48,300 bases of DNA, taken from positions 1-48,300 of IMG/VR virus record IMGVR_UViG_3300020185_002501; one strand, written 5' to 3'. The position numbers and the translations under genes were made by a program. This DNA comes from a virus. The notes beneath the pieces are model-generated. The model ran no database searches. It saw only the letters and a list, made by a program, of their open reading frames with translations, and was not told the origin of the DNA. Of this stretch, positions 23,001-29,093 are shown piece after piece. Each line of letters opens with the position of its first letter. Within the stretch, counting starts at the first letter, position 1.

Positions 23001-24558
23001 TACACAACCTTCTGCAACTGATTGGGTAACAATTACTGCACTTGGAGTAACAACGCCAACTCAACTAAGTTGGAGCACACCTCTTGTACAGAGTTTTACA
23101 TATATCGGCGATCAGTATGTATTAACAAATAGTTTACAAGGCACAAACATTGTTAACATGATTGTTGAGCGTGATGGACTGCGTCTAAGAGCACCAGAAG
23201 GCATTGAATACACTAGCGATGGTTCTAGTTTAGGTCCGTACTATTTGAGTACAACAGGTAAAACAAATCAAGGGTTGATTTCAGAAAACGATGTTATTGT
23301 GTACGTAGACAATGTAAAACAGGATCTGTCAACTGACTGGACACTCAGTACATACGATGGCAGCAGTGACAGATATGTTGAATTTAATGTGCAAAGCCAG
23401 CCATTAAATGGTGCACAGATTTTAATTGCAGTTACAACCGAAGCCGACTATACAATAGTAAATCAAACAGATTTGTTGTTGCGTGTTACTGCTATACCTG
23501 ACACACCATTTAACGTGTACACATATAATGATACTGCACAACAAGACATAATCACTAAAGTATTCCAGGGACCAACTAGCGAAGGCGACACTACTGGCAT
23601 TGCATTTGATGAAAGTGATTATGATGCTGATCCATATGATTATTCAGTTGGTATTGTTAAACAAACTAACAATTTTGCCCTTGGCAGACTTATAACTAAT
23701 CCAGATAGAATGGTAGTAACACTAAATGGCAAACATTTACACGCCGGCGTAGAGTTTAGCTTAACTACAGGTACAGATGGACTTAGCATACTAACAGTTG
23801 ATGGTAGTATACTCGGTGATAATGATGTACTAGTAGTAACTATGTTTACAATGAGCGTTGTTCCAGATAGTTTAAACTTCCGTATCTTCCAAGACATGTT
23901 AGACAACCAGAAAATACTCAAACTAAACAACGGTAATACAACAGAGTTAGTTGCAAGCTTAACACAGACAGCAGACACTGTTTACGTAAAAGATGCAAGC
24001 AAATTGTCTGCGCCAGCACTAGCTTCAAATATATTTGGGCAAATGATGGTCGGTGCAGAGCGCATTACATATAGAACCCGTGATTTAGTAAACAACACTG
24101 TTAGTGGATTGCGCAGAGGAGTAGCTGGCACTGGAGCTTTTGCACATGTTGTTGGGACTGTAGTCAGTGATGTTGGGATGGCACAACAAGTACCAAGTAC
24201 ATATCAACAGGTAACTACATCTGACACTACTAACGTTGGAGATGGATCAACTACTACATTCATTGGAGAAGATATTGTTGTACCAACAACAGTTGATAGC
24301 ACCGAACTTAACGAGTCAGTTAGAGTTAGTGTAGGAGGTACAGTATTGACTCCTATTACCGATTTTACAGTGTCTGACGTTACTGCAACACAAGTCGAAA
24401 TCATGCTTACAACTGCGCCATCAGACGGTGTTGAAATTGATATTTCAATAGTCACTGGCAAGGTAATGTACGCACAAGGAAATAGTACAGCAAGTAATGG
24501 AATTGCACTGCAAGATCAAACAACTGCGGCTGCGCTGTTTCTTAAAGACCAAGGTTAA
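11008..24558 (+). CDS. Giant virion structural protein (gp7 position) with FG-GAP-like propeller and repeated beta modules
   Basis: A 4516-residue open frame without interruption. The N-terminus (EEFLPEIFQTPANKQLLRST, then a stretch ending YQLEPGVVRLD and FDSEYYSFDPFVDYDKYVNF) is shared, from memory, with very large structural proteins of T4-like marine phages. It occupies the gp7 position, directly after gp6, but is over four times the length of T4 gp7. Visible parts: FG-GAP-like blades near residues 2252, 2305, 2500, 2780 and 2869 (pattern FG-x-S-[IL]-S, then [IV]GAP); two PGSGYT repeats near 3577 and 3618; scattered beta modules of the type V-N-G-x-x-L-x-P-x-x-D-[YF], near 845, 2375, 2445, 2565, 3974, 4099, 4238 and 4441. 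Another conserved-looking block is PYPIYRRDNQDFVSDYIEEV. I infer a baseplate or tail-associated role, possibly host contact; no catalytic motif is seen. Confidence 0.75.
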   Translation: MAKRIRSEEFLPEIFQTPANKQLLRSTLDQLYQNPKLKPTQGYIGRKVGPGVTASDNYVLEPTATRTNYQLEPGVVRLDPNTNKIANATTYPGIIDSLGLQGADVTRHDRLFDSEYYSFDPFVDYDKYVNFGQYYWVPEGPNSVDVFSNAVPMRDDFDVELTDNGYTFSGEAGTLPTLTLVRQGNYTFNVNDAGHNFWIQSVPGTAGVLPYQPNQSSRQVLGVTNNGDDAGTVSFAVPDKTAQNFYFTLADIGATDLAEDTLKFTDINNQYVDTFLAAHGGIDGITDLQNRTLIFTTDNDAGWEMQVPFDTEGNGYGEGPFDDSTPIATNAERYVQWRINFNYADPDRPYMELTVNQSIANLSKTNIKYGTNNADATWYKNAEGTMERQPLITANADVLYYQDGIDETNFGVIFIVDEANSADLNMSTIIGEKTYTSPNGVVFTNGLKVRFIGTVVPDSYENNEYYVEGVGTAITLSLVSDFITPEKYTSSSSVPYDSLPYDEGNFDETLNAPTTPDYMTINRASIDRNAWSRSNRWFHIDVLNATATYNKVPAEIDNNNRAKRPILEFRKNLDLYNAGTLGIDTVDIIDFNETDAFSNINGTIGYNIDGYQLITGSRVIFAADLDPEVRNKIYEVKFITPDIGDSSVLPIIDLQPASLTTPDIPINTTTVITSGATLQGLTYWFNGTNWVLSQQKTRVNQAPLFDIIDSKGYSFGDRSVYPSSTFAGTKLFSYAVGPGTTDTIIGQPLKYSTIANVGDIVFDNNLYVDTFVYVNGTVSVTKTIDEGIVRQYNTRTTFDKLLGWQTSFTKTVQRQSFTFEYTGVPLVLDIQVIDDASLIPVKVYIEGQFVLPDTYTYGTNVNGTTSITFNTGTSSTPAIGAVIEAQVISDNVSGVGFYTIPVNLESNALNENSSGFTLGTVRKHYESICQNLENFSGKIHGANNMRDLGNVVPFGGIILQQSAPLSMMTNFINGREFEFFRALEFNAVEYNKTKNKILNYVAQNDWQGKTPAEILDAALQSINAGKNQFSPFYWTDAIPSGSIFELTTYTVSPITTNVFDTLYSYDMFNANYAGILVYYTPVSTGVETILTGEGYEYTVAADGPRITINTDRIALNNGDIISVREYKSTAGSFIPATPSMMGMYEIFRPQMYVDATYVVPQEVIQGHDGSITVAWDQGDYRNDVLLEFEKRVYNNIKINAAERSALPLKATDVIPGQYRKTDYSLATINEILAVSFLTWCGGNRVPYKSQTYLADNEFTWNYSSSSNQLDDEPLLGGWRAIYFQLYDTDSPHTRPWEMLGLSEKPTWWDTKYGVAPYTSGNLVLWEDLAAGRVADPVAPYIRPEYVRPTLLQCIPTDTQGRLLSPFGSIVGDYDQDSFKKSWVVGDMGPTETAWRRSSYYPFAIQRLLALTKPANYFSLFVDRDQWHYNTDFKQYLYNDRFRLDPSQLEIYGNGTIKNSYINFIVDYNRVTGLDSTDLLKTKLANIDVRLCYRMAAFSDQNYLKIFSEKSSPNSLNASLLLPDESYQLFLYQNPSFAEVQYSSVIVQRTTTGYTVSGYSTTKPYFDILQSAPSGNFSTITVNNDTVRIANTFTNNIVQVPYGYEFTSKNGVVDFLISYGKLLEQQGLSFDSRENGTILNWNQMAQEFLYWAGQKWISGSLINLNPSANLLTLEKPNSVVESLKSENINDILLNQNYGPLLSQDYAVERLDNELKLIGLNNQTFSYLNARFTSYEHIIVFDNTSIFNDLIYEPKTAARQSRLLLNGYTVYDWNGTLDAQGFILNEDNIEEWVPNRSYTKGQIVLYKNAYWSASVLLAPTETFDFSKWLKSDYTQIQKGLLPNLSSKADGLRENYDIHTANLEQDATLLGLGLIGFRPRQYMQNLNLDDISQAGLYSQFLGTKGTLAAAEIFTSANLGKEQAEYEIYENWAIQRGLYGANANRSYFELRLDESKLLANPSTIAVVEPGDTSSASQSVPLTSIWKQSYNITDKNILPTLDQIPEDIGLPTAGYVNYDDIDIKVFDYADLTGVINRIDKVIIGSNIWVAKANRFDWNIYRTNLVNASVISVFDNLNGTSTITFDVNHGLVAGDRMIIKYFNSLAVDGAYIVNSVPSLRTIVINLSLPGTTTEISGSGRAFILESVRVAQPADVAGLSFANNIVTGDQVWIDDNSNGKWEVLEKINPFSTPKELQAPTTEVAALYGTSITQGLRNQGLLAGMPGYTNSGGVVGYNKGEKEYVATETIVPTTTGFAGFGSSISSGQFDWAVVGASASESNKGYAVAINRNPDNGSYRQTQIFTGANATSELGYGVVVSDDEKWMYISSPGDNSVDAYNLVDVQNQSLGFTGDASTTSFAIDPTIVLDSNLVIAQTQLGITVNNVPKIAVTSWVLELVDGIRYVTFNTALNNGDDLRITRLQSISSFPSVPTTTFDISMLYTVTDIYSFAVYVNDVLQRPVIDYDINGTDVVLVTGATGSVLIKADSYWKYVDTIPQSIANLTGATRFGQSISTTTDGRQLIIGAPSNTVGSDTLAGTVHIIDRSVERFQVTNSAVVDYTVTETPNGPVSVTVNGEYLIPTNNFNNAQFEVNPDGNNPKKIRIGTTANPVILNVGDIIEIETNTFRLMQSIQSTVPGADYNFGNVVENCPTNCSLYIGMPNDSAIVPEGGSVDRWANQCRLFGNIVGTVANPVLTAGNSIRINNYYVALTGTTVATLVNDINNAAIPNVIAINNTNKLQLTLQNVAAGDQFIKLQVLPGVGSAYNDLGLTPMVHAQTITSPVAQGYGHFGTSLSISDTASTLVVGAPDASAFIPTTFDTGTTYFDSKSTLLLGPEPESGVVYTYDFLNATNASITNPGLFVFGQQIYDTTVTSTDKFGEAVNYHDGILLVGAPNADLGDSTTANFGRISQYTNTNKQLAWKIVYMQEPIVNAALLNSVFVYDKIDNAVTSYLDFIDPIQGKILGAAQANIDFTGGIDPAAYNTGTVNNFGSQWNSDHLGEMWWDLSTVRFIDYHQDTIEYKARRWGQLFEGSVVDVYQWTESKVPPSDYTGPGTVYSTTSFTVTSALDSAGTFVTYYYYWVKNITSVSLGKTLSAQGVAQYIENPRSSGVNYAAAIEQNTVALYNCRELINATDTILHIEFDKIANNDNVHAEYDLITVNNANSFLGAGLYRKLLDSYCGEDTLGNLVPDATLSVADKYGVGFRPRQSMFVDRFLALKNYLTRANEIMSLYPLTDSKKFDLLNSEEPEPTKVSGAWDKRVATYAELTYQDLRQVSVGYKYLVASDYTQQGLWTIYVVQSDKTLMLNRVQTYDTKLYWNYIDWVATGYDASVNPSVEVALYSDLLALTPMNGDTAKVTANSFGKSEIYKWNATSSEWVRVQLTDGTVAISNTIWDYAIGRFGFDTEVFDAQRFDQAPTVETRQILKALNDEIFTTDLEIYRNELLVRAFEFIMSEQEAPDWLFKTSLIDVTHKIRDLLPYPIYRRDNQDFVSDYIEEVKPYHVQVREFNLRYEGFDNYQGNDTDFDLPAYYDSLRSGFVSPILDNNTANPSSLSSFPSTDPIWETWPYSQWFNNYKLSVTGATVLNPGSGYTVAPQVIVTGDATIPATMAAKVNSAGQLIEVLVLTPGSGYTTTPVITISGGNGVGGTAIAVLAPGVIRDFTTTIKYDRITYTSQVLDWAPSTVYTAGELVRYPVPTVGIVSTVQPKVYQVIADFTSGTIFDPENYTIVDPNTLDGADRTIGMYTPSPNEPGRELAQLMAGIDYPGVQVKGPEFTQNTGYAVGNFDTNPFDNIDFGPEGLPTYDPGILDAIYESSFLDSYLGIRPTDIIVEGGEFIDTYSSHAPEELVPGSGFDTLDLKVYTRPGSDWSVNGNGFNINNISVAYTGVGTIVSFASLMNHPVGVNVLNNTTGQTVADGDYDVNWITKVITINDGTIGDTFNVEVWGLGGGSQLFKESYVGSAITNATQLIDVAYTEIDELVVFVNGELITTYTYAASGNFATNVTFDTQPSATDWVTITALGVTTPTQLSWSTPLVQSFTYIGDQYVLTNSLQGTNIVNMIVERDGLRLRAPEGIEYTSDGSSLGPYYLSTTGKTNQGLISENDVIVYVDNVKQDLSTDWTLSTYDGSSDRYVEFNVQSQPLNGAQILIAVTTEADYTIVNQTDLLLRVTAIPDTPFNVYTYNDTAQQDIITKVFQGPTSEGDTTGIAFDESDYDADPYDYSVGIVKQTNNFALGRLITNPDRMVVTLNGKHLHAGVEFSLTTGTDGLSILTVDGSILGDNDVLVVTMFTMSVVPDSLNFRIFQDMLDNQKILKLNNGNTTELVASLTQTADTVYVKDASKLSAPALASNIFGQMMVGAERITYRTRDLVNNTVSGLRRGVAGTGAFAHVVGTVVSDVGMAQQVPSTYQQVTTSDTTNVGDGSTTTFIGEDIVVPTTVDSTELNESVRVSVGGTVLTPITDFTVSDVTATQVEIMLTTAPSDGVEIDISIVTGKVMYAQGNSTASNGIALQDQTTAAALFLKDQG

Positions 24559-24566
24559 CTAGATAG

Positions 24567-24574
24567 GTAAATAC
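24567..24574 (+). promoter_or_regulatory. Late-promoter-like motif (GTAAATAC) before virion gene
   Basis: GTAAATAC is 4 bases before the ATG of the 221-residue virion gene, the same spacing as the copy before gp25. Possible leaderless start or a promoter for an inner start. Confidence 0.35.
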
Positions 24575-24578
24575 AGTC

Positions 24579-25244
24579 ATGGAAGTAGAAAAAGATAACG
24601 TTAACGAGATGTCAATGGAAACAGATAAAGAAGTTGCGCCAAACGAAAATGGACAGATTGCTATTAGCGGTCACATCAAGATATTTGATCCAAACACTGA
24701 TGAAGTAATTGTGGATAAGCGTAATGCAATTCATTATGAAAATATGAGTGAATCTCTTGCAAACAGTCTTGCAAACAAAACGATTGGCCAAATCTATAGT
24801 ATGGCGTTTGGCAATGGCGGCAGTAGTGTAGATCCAACAGGTGTTATTACATATTTGCCTCCTAACACAACAGGGCAAAATGCTGACCTGTACAATCAAA
24901 CTTATACAAAAGTTGTTGATGATAACAGTGCAGCAAATACCGATACTAGTAGAAACAAATTAACGGTCACGCATACCACCGGTAAAGTGTATACAGACGT
25001 TTTAGTTAGTTGTCTCTTAGATTATGGCGAGCCTAGCGGACAGCAGGCATTTGACAATTCGACAGATTTTAACGGCGACTATGTGTTCGACGAGCTTGGA
25101 CTTAAAGTTTGGAACGGCAGTGCAACCAATTTAAGATTAATAACACACGTTATTTTTCATCCTGTTCAAAAATCACTGAACAGACAAATTCAAATTGATT
25201 ATACAGTGCGCATCCAGACTTTAACAAATCTTAGTGCAACATAA
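24579..25244 (+). CDS. Conserved phage virion protein, function unknown
   Basis: A 221-residue protein. After a charged, probably flexible N-terminus of about 30 residues comes ISGHIKIFDPNTDEVIVDKR, NAIHYENMSESLANSL, IYSMAFGNGGSSVDPTGVIT and KSLNRQIQIDYTVRIQTL. I recognise this block from structural modules of T4-like marine phages, always near the giant protein and fibres, but no precise function is known to me. No signal peptide or catalytic motif is visible. A TAAATAC motif at 24568-24574 lies only 4 bases before this ATG and there is no good ribosome-binding site, so translation may start further in (Met11 or Met13) or be leaderless. Confidence 0.6.
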   Translation: MEVEKDNVNEMSMETDKEVAPNENGQIAISGHIKIFDPNTDEVIVDKRNAIHYENMSESLANSLANKTIGQIYSMAFGNGGSSVDPTGVITYLPPNTTGQNADLYNQTYTKVVDDNSAANTDTSRNKLTVTHTTGKVYTDVLVSCLLDYGEPSGQQAFDNSTDFNGDYVFDELGLKVWNGSATNLRLITHVIFHPVQKSLNRQIQIDYTVRIQTLTNLSAT

Positions 25245-25264
25245 ATATACATATATAATAAAGA

Positions 25265-25273
25265 TATAAATAC
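25265..25273 (+). promoter_or_regulatory. Perfect T4-type late promoter TATAAATA(C)
   Basis: TATAAATA at 25265-25272 equals the T4 late consensus, 25 bases before the tail fibre ATG, with GGAG between. A second copy, CATAAATA, lies at 25240-25247. In T4 such sites are used by gp55 sigma with the sliding clamp. Confidence 0.6.
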
Positions 25274-25297
25274 ACTTAGAGAACGGAGTAATAATAA

Positions 25298-26866
25298 ATG
25301 GCGTATACCATTAACAAAACAGATGGTACAATCTTTGCAGTAGTTGCAGACGGTACTATTAACACAGATTCAAGTCAAGTCGTAGTAGGTAAAAACTATG
25401 CAGGCTATGGCGAGTTCTTGGGAGAGAATTTTATTCACTTGCTGGAAAATGGTTCTAATACAACTGCACCGGGTTCACCTCTGCAAGGCCAGTTGTGGTA
25501 CGACCAAACTAACAATGTTATCAAAGTATATAACGGTACATTGTTTAAATCAATTTCGGGTGCGACATCATCTGCAACTGCACCAACTAGCAACGTAGCA
25601 GGCGACCTTTGGTTTGATACAGTAAACGACCAACTTAAAGTCTACAGCGGCAGTGCTTTTATAACAATTGGCCCAGCCTTTACAAGCGGTGAAGGAACAT
25701 CAGGTGCTGTTGTTGATACGATCACTGATAGTGCCGCAGCTGATCACGTTGTTGTATTAATGTATGTTAACAATGTTATTTGTGGTATTTGGTCCAAGGA
25801 CGCAACGTTTACTCCGGCTGCGGCACTTTCGGGCTTTGCTACAATTAGCCCAGGTTTGAACATGAGCACTACAGTTAGTGGTGCAGTATTTAAAGGTACT
25901 GCAAGCGATGCTGATGCATTAGACGGCCTAAATTCAACACAATTTTTACGTTCAGACGTAAGCGATACTACCACTGGTACACTAACTATTGAAGGCGAAC
26001 TTCGAGTTGGTCCTAACAGTGATGCTCAGTTAAGCGTTAGCGGTACTACTGTATCTGTTAAAAACATCACATCAAATGGTGATCTTAAATTTAACGTAAA
26101 TGACGGCGGTGTGGACACTACTGCAATTACAGTTAATGGCGCAACTTCAGTTGTTGATATTGAAACTAGCTTGGTTGTTACTGGCAGTGCTACAGCTGCT
26201 AGCTTTATAGGTAGCGGTTCTGCGCTTACTGCACTTGATGCAAGTAACTTGAATACAGGTACAGTGCCAACTGGTAGGATTACAGGCACATACGGCACTC
26301 TTACTGGCACTGGTGCACTAGTTGCAGGTAGTATTGCAAGTGGCTTTGGTACAATCAACATTGGTACTAACTTAGTAACAGCTGGCGGCATATTAAACGG
26401 TAATGCCGATGGCGTTGGTAACATCGGATCTTCGACAGGTTCGTTTAATACAATTTTTGCTAAAGCAACGTCTGCAGAGTATGCGGATTTGGCGGAACGT
26501 TTTGCAGCAGATGCTGTTTATGCACCCGGTACAGTTGTTGAACTAGGCGGCAGTGAAGAAGTTACAATTTGTGTAGATGATCTCTCTGATAGTGTGTTTG
26601 GTGTAGTATCAACACAACCAGCCTATACTATGAATGCAAGTTCTGGCAACAATGAAACACATCCAGCAATTGCTATGACCGGGCGTGTTCCAGTTATGAC
26701 AATGGGCTTCGTAGCCAAGGGTGACAGACTAGTAAGTGCAGGCAATGGCGCAGCTAGATCAGCAACTTTAGCAGAAGTTACAGCATTCAACGTAATCGGC
26801 CGTGCGCTAGCGGATAAAACATCCGAAGGTTTGGCTCCTGTAGAAGCGATTGTTAAAATTAGTTAA
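25298..26866 (+). CDS. Tail fibre-like protein with C-terminal chaperone-type domain
   Basis: A 522-residue fibre-like protein. The N-terminal part repeats a short unit: GQLWYDQTNNVIKVYNGTLF and GDLWFDTVNDQLKVYSGSAF, about 50 residues apart, typical of virion attachment domains. A middle segment has the fibre motif DALDGLNSTQFLRSDVSD (near 215). A Ser/Thr/Gly-rich shaft follows. The last 130 residues (SAEYADLAERFAADAVYAPG, TVVELGG, then HPAIAMTGRVPVM) resemble C-terminal domains, sometimes self-cleaving chaperones, of phage fibres and endosialidase-type proteins. Cleavage cannot be judged from sequence. Start has GGAG at 25285-25288, and a perfect TATAAATA at 25265-25272 lies upstream. Likely receptor binding. 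Confidence 0.7.
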   Translation: MAYTINKTDGTIFAVVADGTINTDSSQVVVGKNYAGYGEFLGENFIHLLENGSNTTAPGSPLQGQLWYDQTNNVIKVYNGTLFKSISGATSSATAPTSNVAGDLWFDTVNDQLKVYSGSAFITIGPAFTSGEGTSGAVVDTITDSAAADHVVVLMYVNNVICGIWSKDATFTPAAALSGFATISPGLNMSTTVSGAVFKGTASDADALDGLNSTQFLRSDVSDTTTGTLTIEGELRVGPNSDAQLSVSGTTVSVKNITSNGDLKFNVNDGGVDTTAITVNGATSVVDIETSLVVTGSATAASFIGSGSALTALDASNLNTGTVPTGRITGTYGTLTGTGALVAGSIASGFGTINIGTNLVTAGGILNGNADGVGNIGSSTGSFNTIFAKATSAEYADLAERFAADAVYAPGTVVELGGSEEVTICVDDLSDSVFGVVSTQPAYTMNASSGNNETHPAIAMTGRVPVMTMGFVAKGDRLVSAGNGAARSATLAEVTAFNVIGRALADKTSEGLAPVEAIVKIS

Positions 26867-26870
26867 AATT

Positions 26871-26879
26871 AATAAATAC
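26871..26879 (+). promoter_or_regulatory. Late-promoter-like motif (AATAAATAC) after tail fibre gene
   Basis: AATAAATAC begins 5 bases after the tail fibre stop, in the 172-base gap before the next virion gene. A near match (CGTAAATAT) recurs at 26990-26998, closer to the gene, and could be the one used. Confidence 0.4.
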
Positions 26880-26965
26880 AAAGATAGAGGATTACCCAGC
26901 TATATTAACAACTTTTAACACTAACGACGTGGTCAATTTGACAAAAAGGTGTATTTGACATCTTA

Positions 26966-26984
26966 CTGCATCTTAAAGATGCAG
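26966..26984 (+). other. Short hairpin in the 172-base gap
   Basis: CTGCATC, loop TTAAA, GATGCAG: a perfect 7-bp stem. No run of T follows, so it is not a standard intrinsic terminator. It could be an mRNA processing or regulatory structure before the virion gene at 27039. Confidence 0.4.
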
Positions 26985-27038
26985 GACGCCGTAAATATAG
27001 CGTAGCAATGCCTACTAATACAAAGGGAAAAAACATAA

Positions 27039-27956
27039 ATGACTTACACTACCGGTTCGGTTATTACCGCAGCAGATTATACAGCATTTGCAAACAGAGT
27101 AAACACAGTATGGGGCTCAGGCGCTAATAACTTTGGCTATGGTCAAACAAACACTGTTGCTACACTCGGATCTGGTGCATCGATCACAGCCACTCAATGG
27201 GCAACATTATTAACAAGAATTTCAAGTGCGGCATCGCACCAGGGCACATCGATTACTGCAATCACAAACCCAACAGTCGGGGATACCATTTCGGCTTATG
27301 CAGCATTAGACACAAACATCACTGCAATTACTACTGGGGCTATGAATGCTACTGCTAGTGGTAGTGATAGTAATGTTACTACAACAACAACTAGTGCGTG
27401 GACATCGAGCGCAACAACATCTAAAACTATTACTTGGGGAAGTGTAGACCAAATGCGTTACTTCTTTAATGCAGGCGGAATGATTAGACTAAGCTTTAGT
27501 CGCTCCGGTGGAGCAGCGAATCCTCAGAATACTTCTTGGACAACAATGCTATCTAACGTAGGTACAATTGTACTAACAGGACAAGGCGATCCTGCTAAGA
27601 ACAAAACTATCGCAGGTACATCTTATTTTGGTACAACTAAAATTGGTGGCGCAGGTACTCCGACTACTTTAGCTGAAGGCACTGGTGCATTTAACCTTAC
27701 TGGTACATCAGTTGAGCTATTCAAGCAGTTCAATACTACATATGAGTATACATCAAACTATACCCAAATTAATGCATCAATTAGTGGATCGACAATCACA
27801 TTTGCAGTATCACTTATTGACGCAGCAGCTGGTGCTGTTGACAGTGTTGACGGAACACTTACAATGAACACAACAGTTCGTTTCCCAAGCACTAGCACAC
27901 TTACAAACACATGGGGCACACCTTCACAGAACAGTGCCACTTGGTCACTTGCTTAA
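27039..27956 (+). CDS. Putative virion or fibre protein
   Basis: A 305-residue protein rich in Thr, Ser, Ala and Asn with few charged residues, typical of extended virion proteins. Its N-terminus (MTYTTGSVITAADYTAFANR, then FGYGQ, and ITATQWATLLTRISSAASHQ) matches a family I recall next to tail fibre genes of T4-like marine phages. The second half is beta-rich (SYFGTTKIGGAGTPTTLAEG and a conserved-looking Trp/Thr-rich C-terminus). No transmembrane segment or catalytic motif. AAAGGGA at 27022-27028 precedes the ATG by about 10 bases. It closes the structural block; a strong inverted repeat follows the stop. Precise role unknown. Confidence 0.55.
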   Translation: MTYTTGSVITAADYTAFANRVNTVWGSGANNFGYGQTNTVATLGSGASITATQWATLLTRISSAASHQGTSITAITNPTVGDTISAYAALDTNITAITTGAMNATASGSDSNVTTTTTSAWTSSATTSKTITWGSVDQMRYFFNAGGMIRLSFSRSGGAANPQNTSWTTMLSNVGTIVLTGQGDPAKNKTIAGTSYFGTTKIGGAGTPTTLAEGTGAFNLTGTSVELFKQFNTTYEYTSNYTQINASISGSTITFAVSLIDAAAGAVDSVDGTLTMNTTVRFPSTSTLTNTWGTPSQNSATWSLA

Positions 27957-27981
27957 TATTTAAGAATTTACACAGGTCAAA

Positions 27982-28010
27982 GTTTGCATGCTAACTATTA
28001 GCATGCAAAC
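27982..28010 (+). other. Perfect 13-bp inverted repeat over the start of a small gene
   Basis: Arms GTTTGCATGCTAA and TTAGCATGCAAAC are exact reverse complements around a CTA loop. Both possible start codons of the small gene (27988 and 28003) are inside. No T run follows, so either a hairpin that ends or processes the structural transcript, or one that masks the start codon. Confidence 0.6.
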
Positions 28011-28308
28011 AGACCAACTTTCCCAAAACATTAAAACTAGATTTGACCACCAACAAGCAAGAATTGTGTTGCGTGAAACATACCAAGCCAAAATGCTTTT
28101 TGCGCATAGCGGCGGTATGTGGAAAGCATCACCAGAGTTAATTGTACTTTGTGAATGTTGCGCAGACGTGCAGGCAGTGTTTGAAGACTATTACAATACT
28201 CCGGTTACTGTGCAGGTAGCTGAACTGAAAGAGTTAGCAATGCAGCGTTGGCAAGAACAAATGAATGCCTGGCAAGCAGAGTACAACGAAATTTCTAGAC
28301 AAAGATGA
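27988..28308 (+). CDS. Small conserved phage protein, function unknown
   Basis: A 106-residue, mostly helical protein with an HQQARIVLRETYQAKMLF core and a C-terminal amphipathic helix (LKELAMQRWQEQMNAWQAEY). I recall relatives just after tail fibre genes in T4-like marine phages but no function. Two starts are possible: ATG at 27988, with CAGG about 11 bases upstream, or ATG at 28003. Both lie inside a perfect 13-bp inverted repeat (27982-28010), so translation may depend on opening that hairpin. The stop overlaps the start of the next gene (ATGA). Confidence 0.5.
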   Translation: MLTISMQTDQLSQNIKTRFDHQQARIVLRETYQAKMLFAHSGGMWKASPELIVLCECCADVQAVFEDYYNTPVTVQVAELKELAMQRWQEQMNAWQAEYNEISRQR

Positions 28309-29093
28309 CAACAGGTGCTTTACTTTTTGCCTTTGATAGCGAGATAAAATACACCGAGCTTGCTATCGAGTGTGCCAAACGAATACAGAAACATCTTAAT
28401 ATCAAGATAACCTTGGTTACTGACAAACCTGTTGACACGGATATGTTTGATAATCAAGTTATAGTCGATCGAGGTAAAGACACTAACAGACGATTTTTTG
28501 TCGACAGGCAAGCAGCAACTACTTGGTATAACTTTGGTAGAAATGCTGCACTTGATTTATCACCATATGATCGTACATTGTTAGTCGACACAGATTATAT
28601 GCTTAACAGCAGTGATTTGTTACCTTTGTTAGAAAGTTCGCAACCGTTTTTATGCCACAGACATGTTCGCAGCATACATGAACCTAAGACTAGGCTACAA
28701 ACATTTGGCACAAAGAATACGCACATGTGGTGGGCAACTGTTGTTGTGTTTGATCGAAGCAGTCAGTTTACCCAGGACGTATTTGATGTCTGGAAAATGG
28801 TAGAACAAAATTATCAACACTACGCATCATTGTTTGGTTTTGACAGCAAACAATATCGCAACGATTTTGCGTTAAGCATTGCGTTACTAGTATGTAATGG
28901 AAATATACATCCACAGCAGTGTGAAATCCCGTGGCCGCTGGCAAATGTCGAAACCGATTCGGTAGTTGATCTCATTGACGATTCATGGTGGATAACATAT
29001 ACTAAAGATAGTCGCAAGAAGAAAATTTGTATTAAAAATCACGACTTGCATGTTATGTGCAAAAGTTATCTGGAGAAAATGTATGCAGTATGA
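28305..29093 (+). CDS. Glycosyltransferase-like protein (GT-A fold, DxD)
   Basis: A 262-residue protein with a GT-A-like layout: N-terminal beta strand (ALLFAFDSEIKYTELAIECA), a second strand with LVTDKP, then RTLLVDTDYM with a D95-T-D97 motif that would bind the metal and nucleotide-sugar. It resembles GT8-type and marine phage glycosyltransferase-like proteins. It starts inside the stop of the preceding gene (ATGA overlap) and its own stop overlaps the next, also GT-like, gene. It could glycosylate virion protein, DNA or a host glycan; acceptor unknown. Confidence 0.55.
   Translation: MTTGALLFAFDSEIKYTELAIECAKRIQKHLNIKITLVTDKPVDTDMFDNQVIVDRGKDTNRRFFVDRQAATTWYNFGRNAALDLSPYDRTLLVDTDYMLNSSDLLPLLESSQPFLCHRHVRSIHEPKTRLQTFGTKNTHMWWATVVVFDRSSQFTQDVFDVWKMVEQNYQHYASLFGFDSKQYRNDFALSIALLVCNGNIHPQQCEIPWPLANVETDSVVDLIDDSWWITYTKDSRKKKICIKNHDLHVMCKSYLEKMYAV

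Noticed and set aside
26938-26966. TTGACA boxes as a complete sigma70 promoter
   Set aside because: At 17 bases from either box there is no TATAAT-like sequence (only TCTTAC or GATGCA), so a full promoter cannot be supported.
29050-29082. An earlier start for the second glycosyltransferase-like gene
   Set aside because: TGGAG at 29071-29075 supports ATG 29083, and the added residues have no match in its family pattern.
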